From Leptodactylus fallax (taxonomy: Eukaryota; Chordata; Amphibia; Anura; Leptodactylidae), in the NCBI GenBank assembly GCA_947044405.1, contig CAMRHE010000068.1, positions 1,118,001 to 1,182,000 of the forward strand: a DNA stretch of 64,000 nucleotides, written 5' to 3'. Below the pieces are notes generated by a model, which did no database searches, was not told where the DNA came from, and saw only the letters and a list, made by a program, of their open reading frames with translations. Below are positions 22,441 to 33,937 of the stretch, in pieces. A program made the translations under genes and the position numbers. How positions within the stretch are numbered: position 1 is the first letter of the stretch; every line of letters starts with the position of its first letter.

Positions 22441-23300
22441 GTAAGTAGGGGCCCCATGACAGATTTTAGATTGGAGTCCAGGAGCTTCAAGTTACGCCTC
22501 AGGACAGGGACAAAACCAGTCTGGAACCCCTGGGTGTGTTGCATACAAGAACCCCGGAGAAAGTCAGTGATCATAGACTCCCTGGAGAAGCCCTTTAAAC
22601 CTGGAGACAACCAGTGGGGTCTTCATCATCCCAGCAAGGTTTGTGACACCTGGAGGTTCTGTGCGCGTTTCTGGATGGATTGGGTCCAGGTCTTAAAATG
22701 TTAGGCCAATGAGGTTATTTCTGCAGATTTTGTGTCCTGTGCATTCATCTTACATATTGCAAAATATGAAATCTGTGGTGAGAATCTGAGCCATGTCCAC
22801 TCAGTCGGCAGCCGGGCCTGATTTCAATCCTGACATTTTCCTTTACCCATGGATGGGGTTGTGAGAACCTCACCCACATACTGTATATTGTACAGTAAAT
22901 TGCTGGAGATTTGCAGAGTGGAAACGTAATCTGCCATGTCTGAACATTGGCCTAATAGACGGTAAGCCTCACATAAAACATTCTTGCGGTGTAAACTCGC
23001 TGACTCCAAGCTCCCGGCACAGTCACGTAACTCATGAAATTCACATGCGGAATATCCAGGCTGTTGCCTCCGGCTTGTCACCACTTCCTAATGAATCGAT
23101 TCTTTGCATTCTCGTGAATAATCCGCTCTGGGTGACTTGATAGGTTGGCTTCTCATGAATATGTATTCAGCCCACAAAATGGCTTCCTCCGTCATGTGTA
23201 GGCGAACGGTGCGCGTGAACACTTCAAATAACGTTTATTATAGGGTGTATTTCTATTTCAGGATATTGTGCTGGTGTGTAAAACATTAAAAGATGTATGG
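22441..23300. other. Intronic, nothing recognised
   Basis: No exon or element with ends is seen. The stretch 23080-23220 looks single copy. Confidence 0.3.
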
Positions 23301-23308
23301 ATCTATAA

Positions 23309-23354
23309 GGATGGATGGATAGATAGATATATAGATAGGAGATAGATAGATAGG

Positions 23355-23388
<34 letters not shown>

Positions 23389-23390
23389 GT
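23309..23390. repeat. (GATA)n microsatellite
   Basis: The repeat GATA with GGAGATA interruptions on the plus strand ends as about eight pure GATA units. The reverse frame rich in YLSI is produced by it. Confidence 0.9.
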
Positions 23391-23624
23391 CACTTGCTTG
23401 ACCCACTGACTGTATTTCTCTTGCTATATATCTGTATATACATGATAGAGGGATTTTATCTCTTTATTTTAGGCAGTCAGATGATGATGTGCAGCTTCAC
23501 ACAACTGCAAATATCCGCCTGTTCGCACTATGTAATTTCAGGCTTAAGACTGATTCCTTTTATGTTACAGATGTCCTAATACCCTGCTTAGACATAGAGT
23601 GATATAACAATATTCTGTCTGTCT

Positions 23625-23715
23625 ACAGCCGCCACTAGGGGGAGCTAAATAGCTATTGGTCTATACATTGCACACTGTAGCAGCCTTTACTAAACTCCCT
23701 CTAGTGGTAGCAGCA
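23625..23715. repeat. Short palindrome with paired CTCF-like motifs
   Basis: CCACTAGGGGGAG (23632-23644) faces CTCCCTCTAGTGG (23695-23707). A second element with the same arrangement is at 47258-47328. The motif matches the CTCF core from memory. Binding is not shown. Confidence 0.6.
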
Positions 23716-23736
23716 GGTGGAGAGAATTTTAATCAT

Positions 23737-24146
23737 TTAAAGGGAGACTTTCTGGGACTAAAGTGAAGATGACCTCTCTTTAGGATAGGTCATAAATATC
23801 TGATCTTCGGGGGTCTAACACACGGCACACCCACCAGTGAGCAGTTTGGGGCATCAGCATTGCTCACATGAGAGGCGCTTCTGCTTTGCAGGCCAGTGAT
23901 GTTATGTACATTGGTCAAATGGCATTTTTACAACTCCGTCCCATTCAAGTGAATGGGATCCAGCTGCAAAACCAAACATAGCTACTATACAATGCATGGC
24001 ACTGTTCTGGTGAAGCAGTGAAGAGACCCACAGCGGTCACCCAATGGCCTCTTTGGGGGTGCCAAATGTCATGCCCCCTCCGATCTGATATTGACCTGTT
24101 TTAAGGATAGCGCATCAATATTTTAGTCCATGGGAGCCCCTTTAAG
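23737..24146. repeat. TTTAAAGGG palindromic repeat, long copy
   Basis: The left end TTTAAAGGGAGACTTTCTGG and right end GGGAGCCCCTTTAAG face each other. Inside are TAGGATAGGTCATAAATATC and the inverse TAAGGATAGCGCATCAATA. The centre includes ACTCCGTCCCATTCAAGTG. Confidence 0.6.
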
Positions 24147-24149
24147 AGA

Positions 24150-24725
24150 ACCTTTCATCAGGTTTTACCCCTGTTGGACACTTGGGGTGGAGTAAAACCT
24201 GGTGGCACATCCCGTGATCTAAAAAGATTTACTTTTTAGACCACGTTTTTATTTAAAAATCTTTGTTTTGTTTTTTTACATTTCCATGCCACGATCTGTA
24301 TTTTAAAATAGGTTCTACATCCTGCAATTTTCACTCTGGCCAATAAGCCTAATAATAGATGGACACTTGCCAATTCTGTAAGGATCTTTCTTTCCAACAA
24401 TCACCTCATTTACATCACAGACAAAATTACAATATAAGATAACACTGAACACTGAACCGTTGTTGCATCCACTACTGCCAATAGATGATGTCACAGCTTA
24501 TCTCCTCCCCCTATCTGATCAGAGCATGTCTAGAAAACTCTCCCATAGACCTCAATGAGTCGGCTCCAGACTATTGCTGCCTATGGCCATGACAGTGCTG
24601 TAAAGCAGATCACTAAATGCTGTTAACAGAGCAGAGGAGACGGTCAGGCAAGATGGCCGCCTCCATAATCATGGACAGAAAATAGAATAAAAAATCTACA
24701 AACAGAAAATAGAAACAGATTAGAA
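24150..24725 (-). repeat. Minus-strand copy of the GCGGCCATCTTGCC element
   Basis: Read in reverse, 24640-24665 gives GGCGGCCATCTTGCCTGACC, then GTTAACAGCATTTAGTGATC, and one unit CTCATTGAGGTCTATGGGAG. This matches 19.4 and 57.1 kb without tandem expansion. Confidence 0.6.
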
Positions 24726-25490
24726 AAAAAGTGATAGATTTGAGGGGTAAATTTCATTATAAAAGCAGTAAGGCTGGTGTGAACAGGTGCTTGTCGTTAC
24801 TTTGTTTCATGTTACCTCCTCTATGTATTTCCTCTCCCCTCTGGATACAATGTAACACGACCACCGATACACTGAGGACCCCGTATGTCCAGGAACGTAA
24901 TGTACATCTGACGTCTCTCTCGTCCACGAATGGCCTGTATTCAGACCATGACTCCGGGCAGGATAATATTTACTTCACCTCTCTACCCTGTCTCTTTTAA
25001 TACCTTCTCAATCACACATGGCATTGATTTCAGTCACATCGCGTCCCCCGAGACTCGGAGACGTTCGTGGCATTCTGCAGATTACTTGTCTTTTGATTGT
25101 CGGCACAATGAGAAGGAAGGTAATGGCGGCCCCTTGTATCAGCGGAGACATCATAAGATGATGACTTACCGGGGTACAGCCCTAGTGACTACAGCTCCTC
25201 AAGAGACCCCCCACTACACCTCCTGTCGGAGGGTTATAGGATATAAGGGGAAAAAATAGCTTTTTGTCAAACTAAAGGTTTTTTTTTCCCCTCAGTTTGC
25301 CATTATTCTGCTGTGAGTGGTTTTGGGTAGTTTTGTGTCTAGGCTGTGAGTACAGCAGCTCTCTCCCCCCTCCACCAGCAGGAAATCCCAGAGGGATTCC
25401 AGGCACCAAATAATAGAGTAATGGTATAAGCAAGAATAAAGTAAATGTAAATCCCTAATGTATGTTTATAGTTTATAAGAATATTTATCT
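24726..25490. other. Intronic, nothing recognised
   Basis: No exon or repeat with ends is seen. Frames at 24731-25000 and 24930-25259 lack any domain. Confidence 0.3.
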
Positions 25491-25497
25491 ACAGTAT

Positions 25498-25616
25498 CTC
25501 ATATCTACAGTATCTATCTATCTATCCATCTATCTCATATCTATCTATCATCTATCTATCCACATATCTACCTATATCATATCTATCTATCTATCTCATA
25601 TCTATCTATCTATCTC

Positions 25617-25651
<35 letters not shown>

Positions 25652-25672
25652 CTATCTCATATCTATCTCTCT
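25498..25672. repeat. (ATCT)n microsatellite
   Basis: The ATCT repeats carry CATATCT and CCATCT interruptions, including a pure run near 25615-25650. The plus-strand frame rich in YLSIYLS is spurious. Confidence 0.9.
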
Positions 25673-26240
25673 CATCCATTCTTGTATGTATAGTGTAGGA
25701 CACTACTGATTCATATTGGGCTGTGGCGGTGTTTTACATGATTTTACATATTTATTCCGCACCGCACTTGCTCATGTATTATGTATATGTGTTAATATAT
25801 TTGTCAGATGTTTTGTTTGCGTTTAGCTGTATTTGGATTCCTGATGAAGTGTACAATAGACACCGTGTCACCAAGAGCGAGGGCGGGCGAGCCAGAGTAT
25901 TGGCCAAACCCTGTTTGATTTTGTGCATCATACACCTGCACGTAGGTGTTCATACTCTACAACATTCAGGAGGTGGATTTTGGAGGGGGCTGCAGGTGAC
26001 ACGTTGTGTCTCACAGTCAGGGGGTTTCTATTCAGGGTTTCTGGCCTTTATACGGGTTGTCTAAACAGATGACGATTGTATAAAACAACAAAAAGAGTAA
26101 TACTCACCGTACCAATCTCTGCTGCTCCTGTGCCAACTCCTCTAGGTCTCTGTTCACCCAACGATGTGGTGTCAACTCAACTGTGACCTCAGTGATGTCT
26201 ACACATATTTGGCTGCTGTGGTCATGTATGTCATTGCTGC
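25673..26240. other. Intronic, nothing recognised
   Basis: The 113-codon frame at 25723-26064 has no recognisable feature. Confidence 0.3.
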
Positions 26241-26245
26241 AGCCC

Positions 26246-26320
26246 ATTATGGTGGCTCAGTGGTTAGAAATGTTAGTGGCTCAGTTGTTTGCACTGTAGA
26301 TGGCTCAGTGGTCAGCCAGC
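26246..26320 (+). repeat. SINE A-box head with about three short tandem copies
   Basis: GGTGGCTCAGTGGTTAGAAA, AGTGGCTCAGTTGTTTGCAC and ATGGCTCAGTGGTCAGCC follow each other at about 23-27 bp spacing. It is a small plus-strand version of the 24-bp array at 30.13-30.68 kb. Confidence 0.6.
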
Positions 26321-26459
26321 CCCATAGCACAAGTAATTCTGTAAGATTAGGGGAGGAAGGAGGGCTCGGAGCACCCCGGGGATCAGAGGCTGATTCCGAT
26401 CATGTGGCAAGGAGTTCATAACCAGGCCAGAACTTAACTCCCCAAACAACCCCTTTCAT

Positions 26460-26585
26460 GTTCTCCTTTCTGACAGGGGAAGGATGTGTATCATAAATGT
26501 TCTCCCTCCACTGCACCAGAGGGCAGGGGAAATACATTTATGATGCACAGACTTCCAGGCATCAAAAGGGATCAGAAAGGAGATC
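26460..26585. repeat. Short palindromic element
   Basis: TTCTCCTTTCTGACAGGGG on the left and GGGATCAGAAAGGAGATC on the right face each other, as do ATCATAAATGTTCTCCCTCC and its inverse near 26530. The length is about 125 bp. Confidence 0.6.
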
Positions 26586-28640
26586 AAAGAAGTTTATCCA
26601 GCTCTAGTATGGTGAGCGAGACCTGTGGGCCCCCCATGGCTTCCGGGCCCAGTTACAACCCCTATAGCTACGACCAGTGCTTATGGGCCCCTTAAAGATC
26701 TTGGACCCTGGTGTACTTCATTCTCTCAAGTTACACCCCTGATCTTATGACCCGCGATGCGAGCAATCCATACACTTAAAATAATGGATAGACAATTGAT
26801 GTGTGATTCGGGAGACCCCTTTAAAGACTGTGACCCTAGTGTTTGCATCTCTGTACAGCGCTGCAGATTAGGTTGGCACCATACAAGCAGTGGTACATGC
26901 ACTGTTGGTGGCAATACAATGACGTTGCTCTCCCAGTAACCTTGTCAGGAGAGCGCACGTCTTCCTCTGTAAATTGGGTCATGCTGATTCCAGCCGGGGA
27001 GTTGTGTAGCTGCAGGACAGAAGTGTCGCTCAGAGCTTTGTGGGCTGCGAGGAATGAAATCTCAAGGCCGCTGCCTGACATGTGCGAGCTCCGTGGCCCA
27101 CATCTCCTTACAGGCTCCTCCATGGCAGCTATTGTTCTACAGACCGCCTTATAGTCCTCCATCATGTCATGCAAATCTCTGCAGCTATCTTCATGGGAAG
27201 GTTTAACCCTTTCATCTTGTGTGCATGAGAATCCTTCATTTTTCTAGTATTTTTCCACTTGTGCAGAGACAGAAATCATCTGTAGCTCTTGTGGGTGAAT
27301 ATTTTAGGTTCAGTAAGTCTAATATGACTCCGTTGTTAGGTTGCAGAAAGGCTGTGGTTTTTGATGCAGATTTTTCTATGTTCTTATGAGCCAAAACCAA
27401 AAGCGACTTCGAAAGGAATGGGAAATATAAAGGTAGGCCTTCAGGAGGACAATGGTAGTGCTGACACTGGAGCGGAATCGCCACTGGTGCGACCAATCTT
27501 GGGCTCCATTCCAGAATCGTCCAGATATTGTGTTTCGACATAACTTTGGTGCAGTGCGTTTGGAGTTTTTATTCACATATTGATCCGTAATAAGTGAAGA
27601 ACATCGACATCGGAACCTCTCTTCTACATATCCCGAGACAATTTCGGACTCTTTATTGACTCTAGAGAGCCTTGGCCAAGATCATGACGTTGATGTCACA
27701 TGTAACCAATTACTGACACAATATATACACAGGGGTCCAGTTAGTCTAAAGCATCATAGCAATTTCTATGGGTCACGACTTTATATAGGAAAAGCTGACA
27801 ATCGCCAACACCAATCCAGGAGTCAATTTGATACTTATTAGTCAGACACATTAGAACACTCATCGACCTCAATGGAATACAATCCAATAGTCATTTTGTT
27901 GGATGCACTGGCTGGTTTCATCCAGCCCTCATATAAAGTGTCAGAAGTGGGATATTTAATCCTTTATTACGTCCTATGGTGCTCTGTAGCCCAGGATTTA
28001 AGCCATTGAACTGTAAAGAAATGTCCATTGTGTTTACCTTTATATAAATTTTCTGTAGTCTATAGTAAAAAGTCCTAGAGAATGTTCATATGTAGAGAGG
28101 GGGTTCTTGACTGGCCAACCAGAGGATACCATACTTGAACACAATACTAGTCCAGCAGATGACACCCATTTTTCAAGGGTACTATATGGTCAATTCCTTA
28201 GGGTTTGTTGGAGGGTGATCCTCAAGAATCGTTTTACCTGGTGGGCCCAAGGAGCCTCAACCCAACACTTTTCTTGAGTCCTCGGCTATGATCAACAGCT
28301 CCTCTGGGCTGGCTGTCACTGGTAAGTCATGCTTAGAGGAGGTCAGTGGCTTTCTCCGCAAGATATTGACTTTTGGGTGCTTTCTAACATTTGATGCTTT
28401 AGGGGTTGACCAGACTCTTAAAATAAAAATTTAAAAAAAAAACACTCCAAATGGTATAAAATAATAATAATAAGAGTAATACTTGCCTTACCGATCCCCT
28501 GACGCTCCTATTCCTCCACTTCCTGGTTTCTTATTGACAGGGACCAGGAAGCATAGAGACTAGCGGGGGACCCAGGATGTGTCCTTACAAGAGCAACAGG
28601 GGATCAGTAAGGTGAGAGCTATTTCTTTTATTATTTTAAA
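26586..28640. other. Intronic; hAT-like fragment at 26610-26740, else unclear
   Basis: A fragment with GTGGGCCCCCCATGGC and AGTTACACCCCTGATC belongs to the GGGGTGTAACT family in reverse. I could not identify elements or exons from 26.75 to 28.4 kb. The 28.40-28.64 kb part has poly-A and (AAT)n runs. Confidence 0.35.
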
Positions 28641-29290
28641 GCCTTTTGAGATTTTTTTTGGTTTACTGGGAATGTGTCATTAGAAAATGACCTTTTTTAT
28701 CAAGTTTTATGTTAAATGTATTTTTTTAAAAATTTTGGTGAGCATTTTAAAATTTTCCATATTCTCTCTCTATATAAAAAATATTTAAAAAATCCTAAAA
28801 ATCCTGCATATCTGACTCTGGCCACTGAGCTAAATAATATGCTGAGACTTCCTATTTTTTGTAGGTGATTTATTTGCAGCATCCCCCCTCACTTACAGCA
28901 CACTGATGATCACAGCTATCATGTATATATGTAGATAAGACTTAAGATTTAGATAAGATTCTTATCGACTTCCCTCTCGGGACAGGTCACAGAGCGTGCC
29001 TGGAAATCACTCCCATTTTGCTCCAGACTATTGTGTTTATAACCCTTGGTCCATCTTTAGGAGACAAGAAGTCACATATTTTTTTAGGCTTAGTGGCAAG
29101 AGTTGGAATTGCAAGATTTTTAGGATTTTTTTTTTCTTAAATATAGATAATATGGAATTTTTTTTTTAAAAATCACCAAAAATTCTTTAAAAATACATTT
29201 AACATAATGGATAATGAAAAAAAAAATTACCAAAATTTCTTTAAAAATATATTTAATATAAAAATGGGTCGTTTCCTGGCAACACTTTCC
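28641..29290. repeat. Diverged AT-rich copy related to the 19.4/57 kb element
   Basis: It contains GGGAATGTGTCATTAGAAAA, CTGGCCACTGAGCTAAATAA and AT-rich runs with partial inverted copies of TTCTTTAAAAATA-type sequence. The family link is weak. Confidence 0.35.
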
Positions 29291-29900
29291 CTTTAATTGG
29301 AAATAGTCCTCAAAAAGTCCTCCTTTAGGCCCCCCGTATAGATGCCCAGCAGAGGCTCGGCAGGACTTCTCGTGTGATGGCTTCACTGCTGCTTTCCTTC
29401 GCCCTCCTTTTCGATGCATCTTCCCCGGCAGTTAATGAAGGGCCCCCCGTTCTATCCTTTTAAGAGCTGTAATCCTTGAAGGCGGCCGGTTATCTCTCCG
29501 CTCAGACTCAAAGTCTACTGAGAACTTGAGCATGGAGTTTCTTGGCTTCTAAAAATTCAATACCTCGTAAGCTGTTATCTGGGAGCTCGGTCCCGAGCAC
29601 ATTATCAGCCGGCAAACATCTGCCAGCCGAACAATGGCCGCCTCCAAAGTTCTCCTCCAGATGTGCGCAAATTTACTTGTGGAGCAAACTTCACACCAAT
29701 TACCGGACTGAATCACATCGTAATGGAAGCGAGCGCCAAAGTGATGGGGAAATTCTCCAGTAAATTTCCTGTAATATTCAGGATTGAAAAGCCCGGAATG
29801 TGCCATATAAATACAGTCACCCAACATTTGTCATGCAGAAAACCCATTTACTTGGTCAGAGCTTGAGAGCGAAAATATTCAGGATATCAGGTGTCTCCAG
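29291..29900. other. Intronic, apparently single copy
   Basis: I see no repeat structure in 29540-29870. The base composition is even and there are no tandem motifs. This makes it a reasonable place to look for conserved non-coding sequence, though conservation cannot be judged here. Confidence 0.3.
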
Positions 29901-30130
29901 AATTGTTATTTATTGATATAGCACCAACATGTTCTGCAGCGCTGTACAGACTGTCATCACTCACTGACCCCATTGGGGCTCACAATCTAAATTAACCTAT
30001 CAGATTTCGGGACAGAACCCACCAAATATGGGGAAAGTATACCAACTTCAGGCAAATGTCAGAATGCTGGTTCAGATATAAATCCAAGACCACAATGCAA
30101 CAAGGCAACTGTACTAACCACTGAGCCAGT
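29901..30130 (-). repeat. tRNA-derived SINE, near full length, minus strand
   Basis: On the minus strand it reads from the head TGGCTCAGTGGTTAGTAC through GATAGGTTAATTTAGATTG and GAGCCCCAATGGGGTCAG. It ends GTTGGTGCTATATCAATAAA, a typical SINE tail form. The B box is decayed. Its A-box end runs directly into the 24-bp array. Confidence 0.75.
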
Positions 30131-30680
30131 GGCAGAGCTATCCACTGAGCCACCAAGGACACTAACCACTGAAACACCAACAATGCTAACCAATGACCCA
30201 TCAACAGTGCTAATCACTGAACCACCAACAGTACTAATCAGTAAGCCACTAACAGTGCTAACCACTGAGCCATCAACAGTATTAACCAATGTGCCACCAA
30301 CAGTGATAACTACTGAGCCAAATGTGCTAAACACTAAACCATAGGCAGTGCTAACCACTGAGCCGCCAACAGTGCTAACCACTGAGCCATCAACAGTATT
30401 AACCAGTGAGCCACCAACAGTGATAACTACTGAACCAAATGTGCTAACCACTAAACCATAGGCAGTGCTAACCACTGAGCCGCAAACAGTGCTAACCACT
30501 GCACCATAGGCAGTACTAACCAATGAGCCATTAACAGTACTATCCACTGAGCCACCAACAGTGATAACTACTGAGCCGACTTCGCTAATCACTAAACCAT
30601 AGGCAGTGCTAGCCACTGAATCACTGACAATGCTGCTCACTGAGCCATCAACAGTACTAACCACTGAGCCATCTTTGCTT
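30110..30680. repeat. 24-bp minisatellite derived from SINE A-box region
   Basis: About 23 units of CCACCAACAGTGCTAACCAC plus TGAG follow. On the minus strand these read GGCTCAGTGGTTAGCAC, the SINE A-box. A five-unit block of about 117 bp recurs (starting CCAAATGTGCTAA near 30320 and near 30434), so a higher-order unit has formed. Because 24 is divisible by three, both strands stay open for long stretches (213 codons on minus). No gene is supported. Confidence 0.9.
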
Positions 30681-30689
30681 ATAACGCTG

Positions 30690-30905
30690 CATTGAGCCAT
30701 TCCTTTATTATTCCTCCTTGATATTTATGAATACATTGACAATTGGGTGTTACCATTTCCCTTGTCACAGGGGTGTGTCGCTCAGCCAGAGTGTGTAGAG
30801 ACACGCCCCCAACTGGTAACCATTGTAAATGTTTACACTTCTAGGAGGAATAACAGAGGAACGCAACAATACGGTTCTAAGAGAAGATGCTGCTGAACGT
30901 TCTTA
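30690..30905. repeat. Second copy of the CAGAGGAACG palindromic element
   Basis: It contains TTATTATTCCTCCTTGATA, GGGTGTTACCATTTCCC and GGGGTGTGTCGCTCAGCC, and ends with AGGAGGAATAACAGAGGAAC. It matches 12490-12790. Confidence 0.6.
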
Positions 30906-31660
30906 TTTTTGAGGCCTTTAATAAATGCGACACATGACGATGATGTTGAGCTTGTGGTGGCAGAGGAGCGAGGCGTCCGCGGCTCACCTGTCCTTACGTA
31001 GGAATGTAATAACTAAATGTATCGGAACAAAGGGTCCTCCAATGGCACCAGCTGTCAGGAGCCCCCTAGCAGGCGGTTAGCAGGGTGCAGTGTAACTCTT
31101 GGACGCTTCGGTTCTTGCTTCTGACATTACAATATTGTATTTACTTATTAAAACCCATTGCCTAGTGACAGAGCGTTGCTAAGTAACTGCTGAATGGTAC
31201 GTCGCACGGCGCCATCGTTTTCTAAATCCATCTTCCTGCTTTCCTCCTTTAGGCGTCTGCTGGAGTTTATATCTCAGCTCCTCGTGCTCTGTTCTGGATA
31301 TTATGTATGTAGGAGCCTGCACTCCGCAGGGTGCTCTGGTCTCTGTATACCCCTAGTGCCTGTTATTTATATACACCTGGCATGTTCTCCTCGCCTCAGT
31401 GTCAGGACTACAAAGTGTATTTGCAAAATTTAGTTCCCATTGTAGAAGCTGTGTTAGTTTTTGCAACCTCTTATACGGTTTACGGTGTTCTAGATACTAG
31501 AGAAGTCGCAACCCCGTAAATCTTCTCTGGGTGATCACTGTCCTAGGACATGTAGCTCAATGTACTAAAGATGTTGCAGATCGTTCACAATAGACTGCTT
31601 TTCCATGTTACACAGGCTATGCTAAGGTTAGCGCATCAATATAGGAGTCTCGGAAATCCC
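30906..31660. other. Intronic, nothing recognised
   Basis: No exon or element with ends is seen. Confidence 0.3.
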
Positions 31661-31665
31661 CTTTA

Positions 31666-31875
31666 GGCTGAGGCCCTTCGTTTCGGAAACGCAATTTTTT
31701 TGTGGCGCATTTTGCTACGTTTTTTTTGAGCCAAGGACAGGAGTGGATTGAGCAGAAGGGAGAAGTATCAGAAGCTTCTTAGATATTTCCTATTACTTTC
31801 TCAAAAACTTGGCTCAAAAACACGCAGCAAAATCTGCAACAACAAAAAAGCTGCGTTTCCGCTGGGGCCTCAGCC
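31666..31875. repeat. Complete GGCTGAGGCCC foldback element
   Basis: The ends GGCTGAGGCCCTTCG and GGGGCCTCAGCC are inverted, with AAACGCAA/TTGCGTTT-like and TTTTTTTGAGCCAAGG arms. The flanks are TTTA on the left and TTAAA on the right, so the target site duplication is uncertain. Confidence 0.8.
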
Positions 31876-32430
31876 TTAAAGAGGCTTTCTTATCTCCTAA
31901 AGTGCTGAAATCCCACGTATAAGGTGATTTTATGATTGGTGGGACTCCAACCTCTGGGACCCCCATAATCCGGAGAAGGGTGGTGCGGAAATGGATACTC
32001 CTGTCCACATTATACTGAAAACTGGAAGGAGGCTCTAAAGGCCATAAAATCAAGGTAGTAATATACTGTAACCTTATAAGATAGCATTGCCCCTTTTAAA
32101 GGGGTTTTCTAGGACTGTTATGGAGGACCTTTACCTTTTAGCTGTTTAAAGAGATTATGACATTTGGATGAACACCGCTTCATCTTCTCAGGCCAGTGAT
32201 GTCACAAGTCATGCTGTCCCTATAAATGATGGGTACTGAGCTGCAATACCAATCACAACCACTATACAACGTATGGCGCTGTGTTGTGTAAGTAGTGAAG
32301 AGGCCACAGTGCTCGTCCCAACTCCATGCCTCTACAAACAGCTGATCGGCAGAGGTGCCCGCAGTCAGACTTCCACCAATCTGGTATTGAGGACTTCTCC
32401 AAAGGATAGACACCAAAATCATAACCCCAA
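31876..32430. repeat. Adjacent TTAAAGGGG-type palindromic repeats
   Basis: The first piece has GGTGGGACTCCAACCTC. The second starts TTTTAAAGGGGTTTTCTAGG near 32095 and carries GCTGCAATACCAATCACAAC and the ending AAGGATAGACACC. Borders are approximate. Confidence 0.5.
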
Positions 32431-32727
32431 TTAAAGGGAGTGTCACCAGAACCCAACATATCAACCCAGCCCTGCAGATAGATAGGCTAGGGTCACCTGA
32501 ATCGTATGGCGTTTTCCTCTTGTGAATGGCTGCCTCCGTTGCTGAGATATCGCCATTCTTGTCAATATGCAAATGAGCTTTTAGGAGCAATGGCGGCGTC
32601 CTCGTTGCTTCAAAGAGCTGATTTCACTGACAAAAACAGGGATATCTCGGCAATGGAGGCAGCGATCTATCTATCTATCTGCGGGCAGAGGTACTAGAAT
32701 ACTGGGTTGTGGTGACACTCCCTTTAA
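32431..32727. repeat. TTAAAGGGAGTGTCACC foldback element
   Basis: The left end TTAAAGGGAGTGTCACCAG and right end GGTGACACTCCCTTTAA are exact partners over 17 bases. Inside, CTGCAGATAGATAGG is mirrored by CTATCTATCTATCTGCGG, and AATGGCTGCCTCCGTTGC by GGCAATGGAGGCAGCG. A right half copy lies at 54070-54213. Confidence 0.85.
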
Positions 32728-33256
32728 GTATGTTTTAAGGCACAGAAATAAACCCACATCTGACTCTATGGACACGCACCAAGGTGTCTGGCCAACAAGA
32801 CCCGTCCGCTCCCATGTCACCCTCATGGTGCCAGCTGCGGTATGATGGTATATATATTATAGGGAACCCTGTGCATGTATAAAATACTGGTTTGATGACA
32901 TCACCGCCTACCTGTTGGTGTCTCAGTAAATGATCATAATGCAGCCGGTTCTGTTCTCATGTCTGTAATGTCTTCATATTGTGCTGTGTGTCGTAAGCTC
33001 CCGTAAGCCTCTTTGTATGATAATCCACCGGTATGGATGTTGCTTTAATTAACTTTCCCTCTTAATCTCGACTACTCTTGGGGTTTGCAGATAAGATGGT
33101 TTGGGATTGCCGGGTAGGATCTGAATTATGAAATAATCTGACAAATGGGGTCAGTCTGAATCCCACAAGTGATCACATGAGGCTGGGAGTGTCCAGACCC
33201 CGTGTATAGCTGCCACATCAACATTCTCGGGAACTTTGTTTGTTCCTGCACTTTTC
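32728..33256. other. Intronic, nothing recognised
   Basis: No structure is supported. Confidence 0.3.
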
Positions 33257-33662
33257 TTTAAAGTGGACGTCTAACCTTTCCTGATATGTCTGTGCTCGTG
33301 AATATTATACTTGTGATAACCTATCCATAGGATATGTGATCTGTGGGGGCCGACACTAGGCCCCTGCGCTGGAAGCTGCTGCAGTAGACGGGGAGCGCGT
33401 GCGGTACTGATCCTATTCAAGTAACAGAAGCAGAGCTGCAGTACCCCAAAACCACCACTATACACTGGACAGAGCTGCTGCGTCACTCTTTGAATCGCAA
33501 GCGCCCCCATCCGCTGCCCCAGCGTCTGGCTCCTGGAGGCCGCCGGAACTGCTGATCTGTGCAGGGTCCTGGTGTCGGACCCCACAGATCACACACTAAT
33601 GGCCTAACCTGTGAATAGGTCATCACTATGAATAATCTATTTAAAGCCGGAAAACCCCTTTA
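33257..33662. repeat. Long GATGACCTATCC palindromic repeat
   Basis: GTGATAACCTATCCATAGG on the left pairs with CCTGTGAATAGGTCATCAC on the right, ending CCGGAAAACCCCTTTAA. The centre has CAGAGCTGCAGTACCCC and ACCACTATACACTGG. Confidence 0.6.
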
Positions 33663-33937
33663 AGGCCGGGACCCCACGTTTGGCCGCAGAGTTTTACAGT
33701 CACTGCATTGTGGATGGGTTCCAGCGAATCACATCCACACATTTCAGAAAAATACGTGCAGCCGACATGCTGCGATTTTCAAAACCCTCGCATTTTTGGA
33801 AATCGTAACATGTCAATTATACCTACGGTAATGTCGGCGGTTTCCCTATGGAGGCAGAAAGTGTACAGAGCCGGACTTTCTGTGAAAAGTGCTGCGGAAA
33901 AAACAGCGATGCAGCCCGCTGCGCGAGGCCTTAGCCT
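33663..33937. repeat. Foldback element related to GGCCGGGACCCCACG
   Basis: The left end AAGGCCGGGACCCCACG and right end GCGCGAGGCCTTAGCC are weakly inverted. Inside, CGACATGCTGCGATTTTC and methylene-like AT runs resemble the 49578-49746 copy. It directly abuts the preceding element. Confidence 0.5.

Noticed and set aside
22057..22704. 215-codon plus-strand frame
   Set aside because: It crosses a palindromic element. It has no domain, and an overlapping minus-strand frame is explained by the same palindrome.
30059..30700. 213-codon frame on the minus strand (and a 71-codon plus-strand frame)
   Set aside because: It is made of 24-bp repeats, which keep all frames open. It has no start context or domain.
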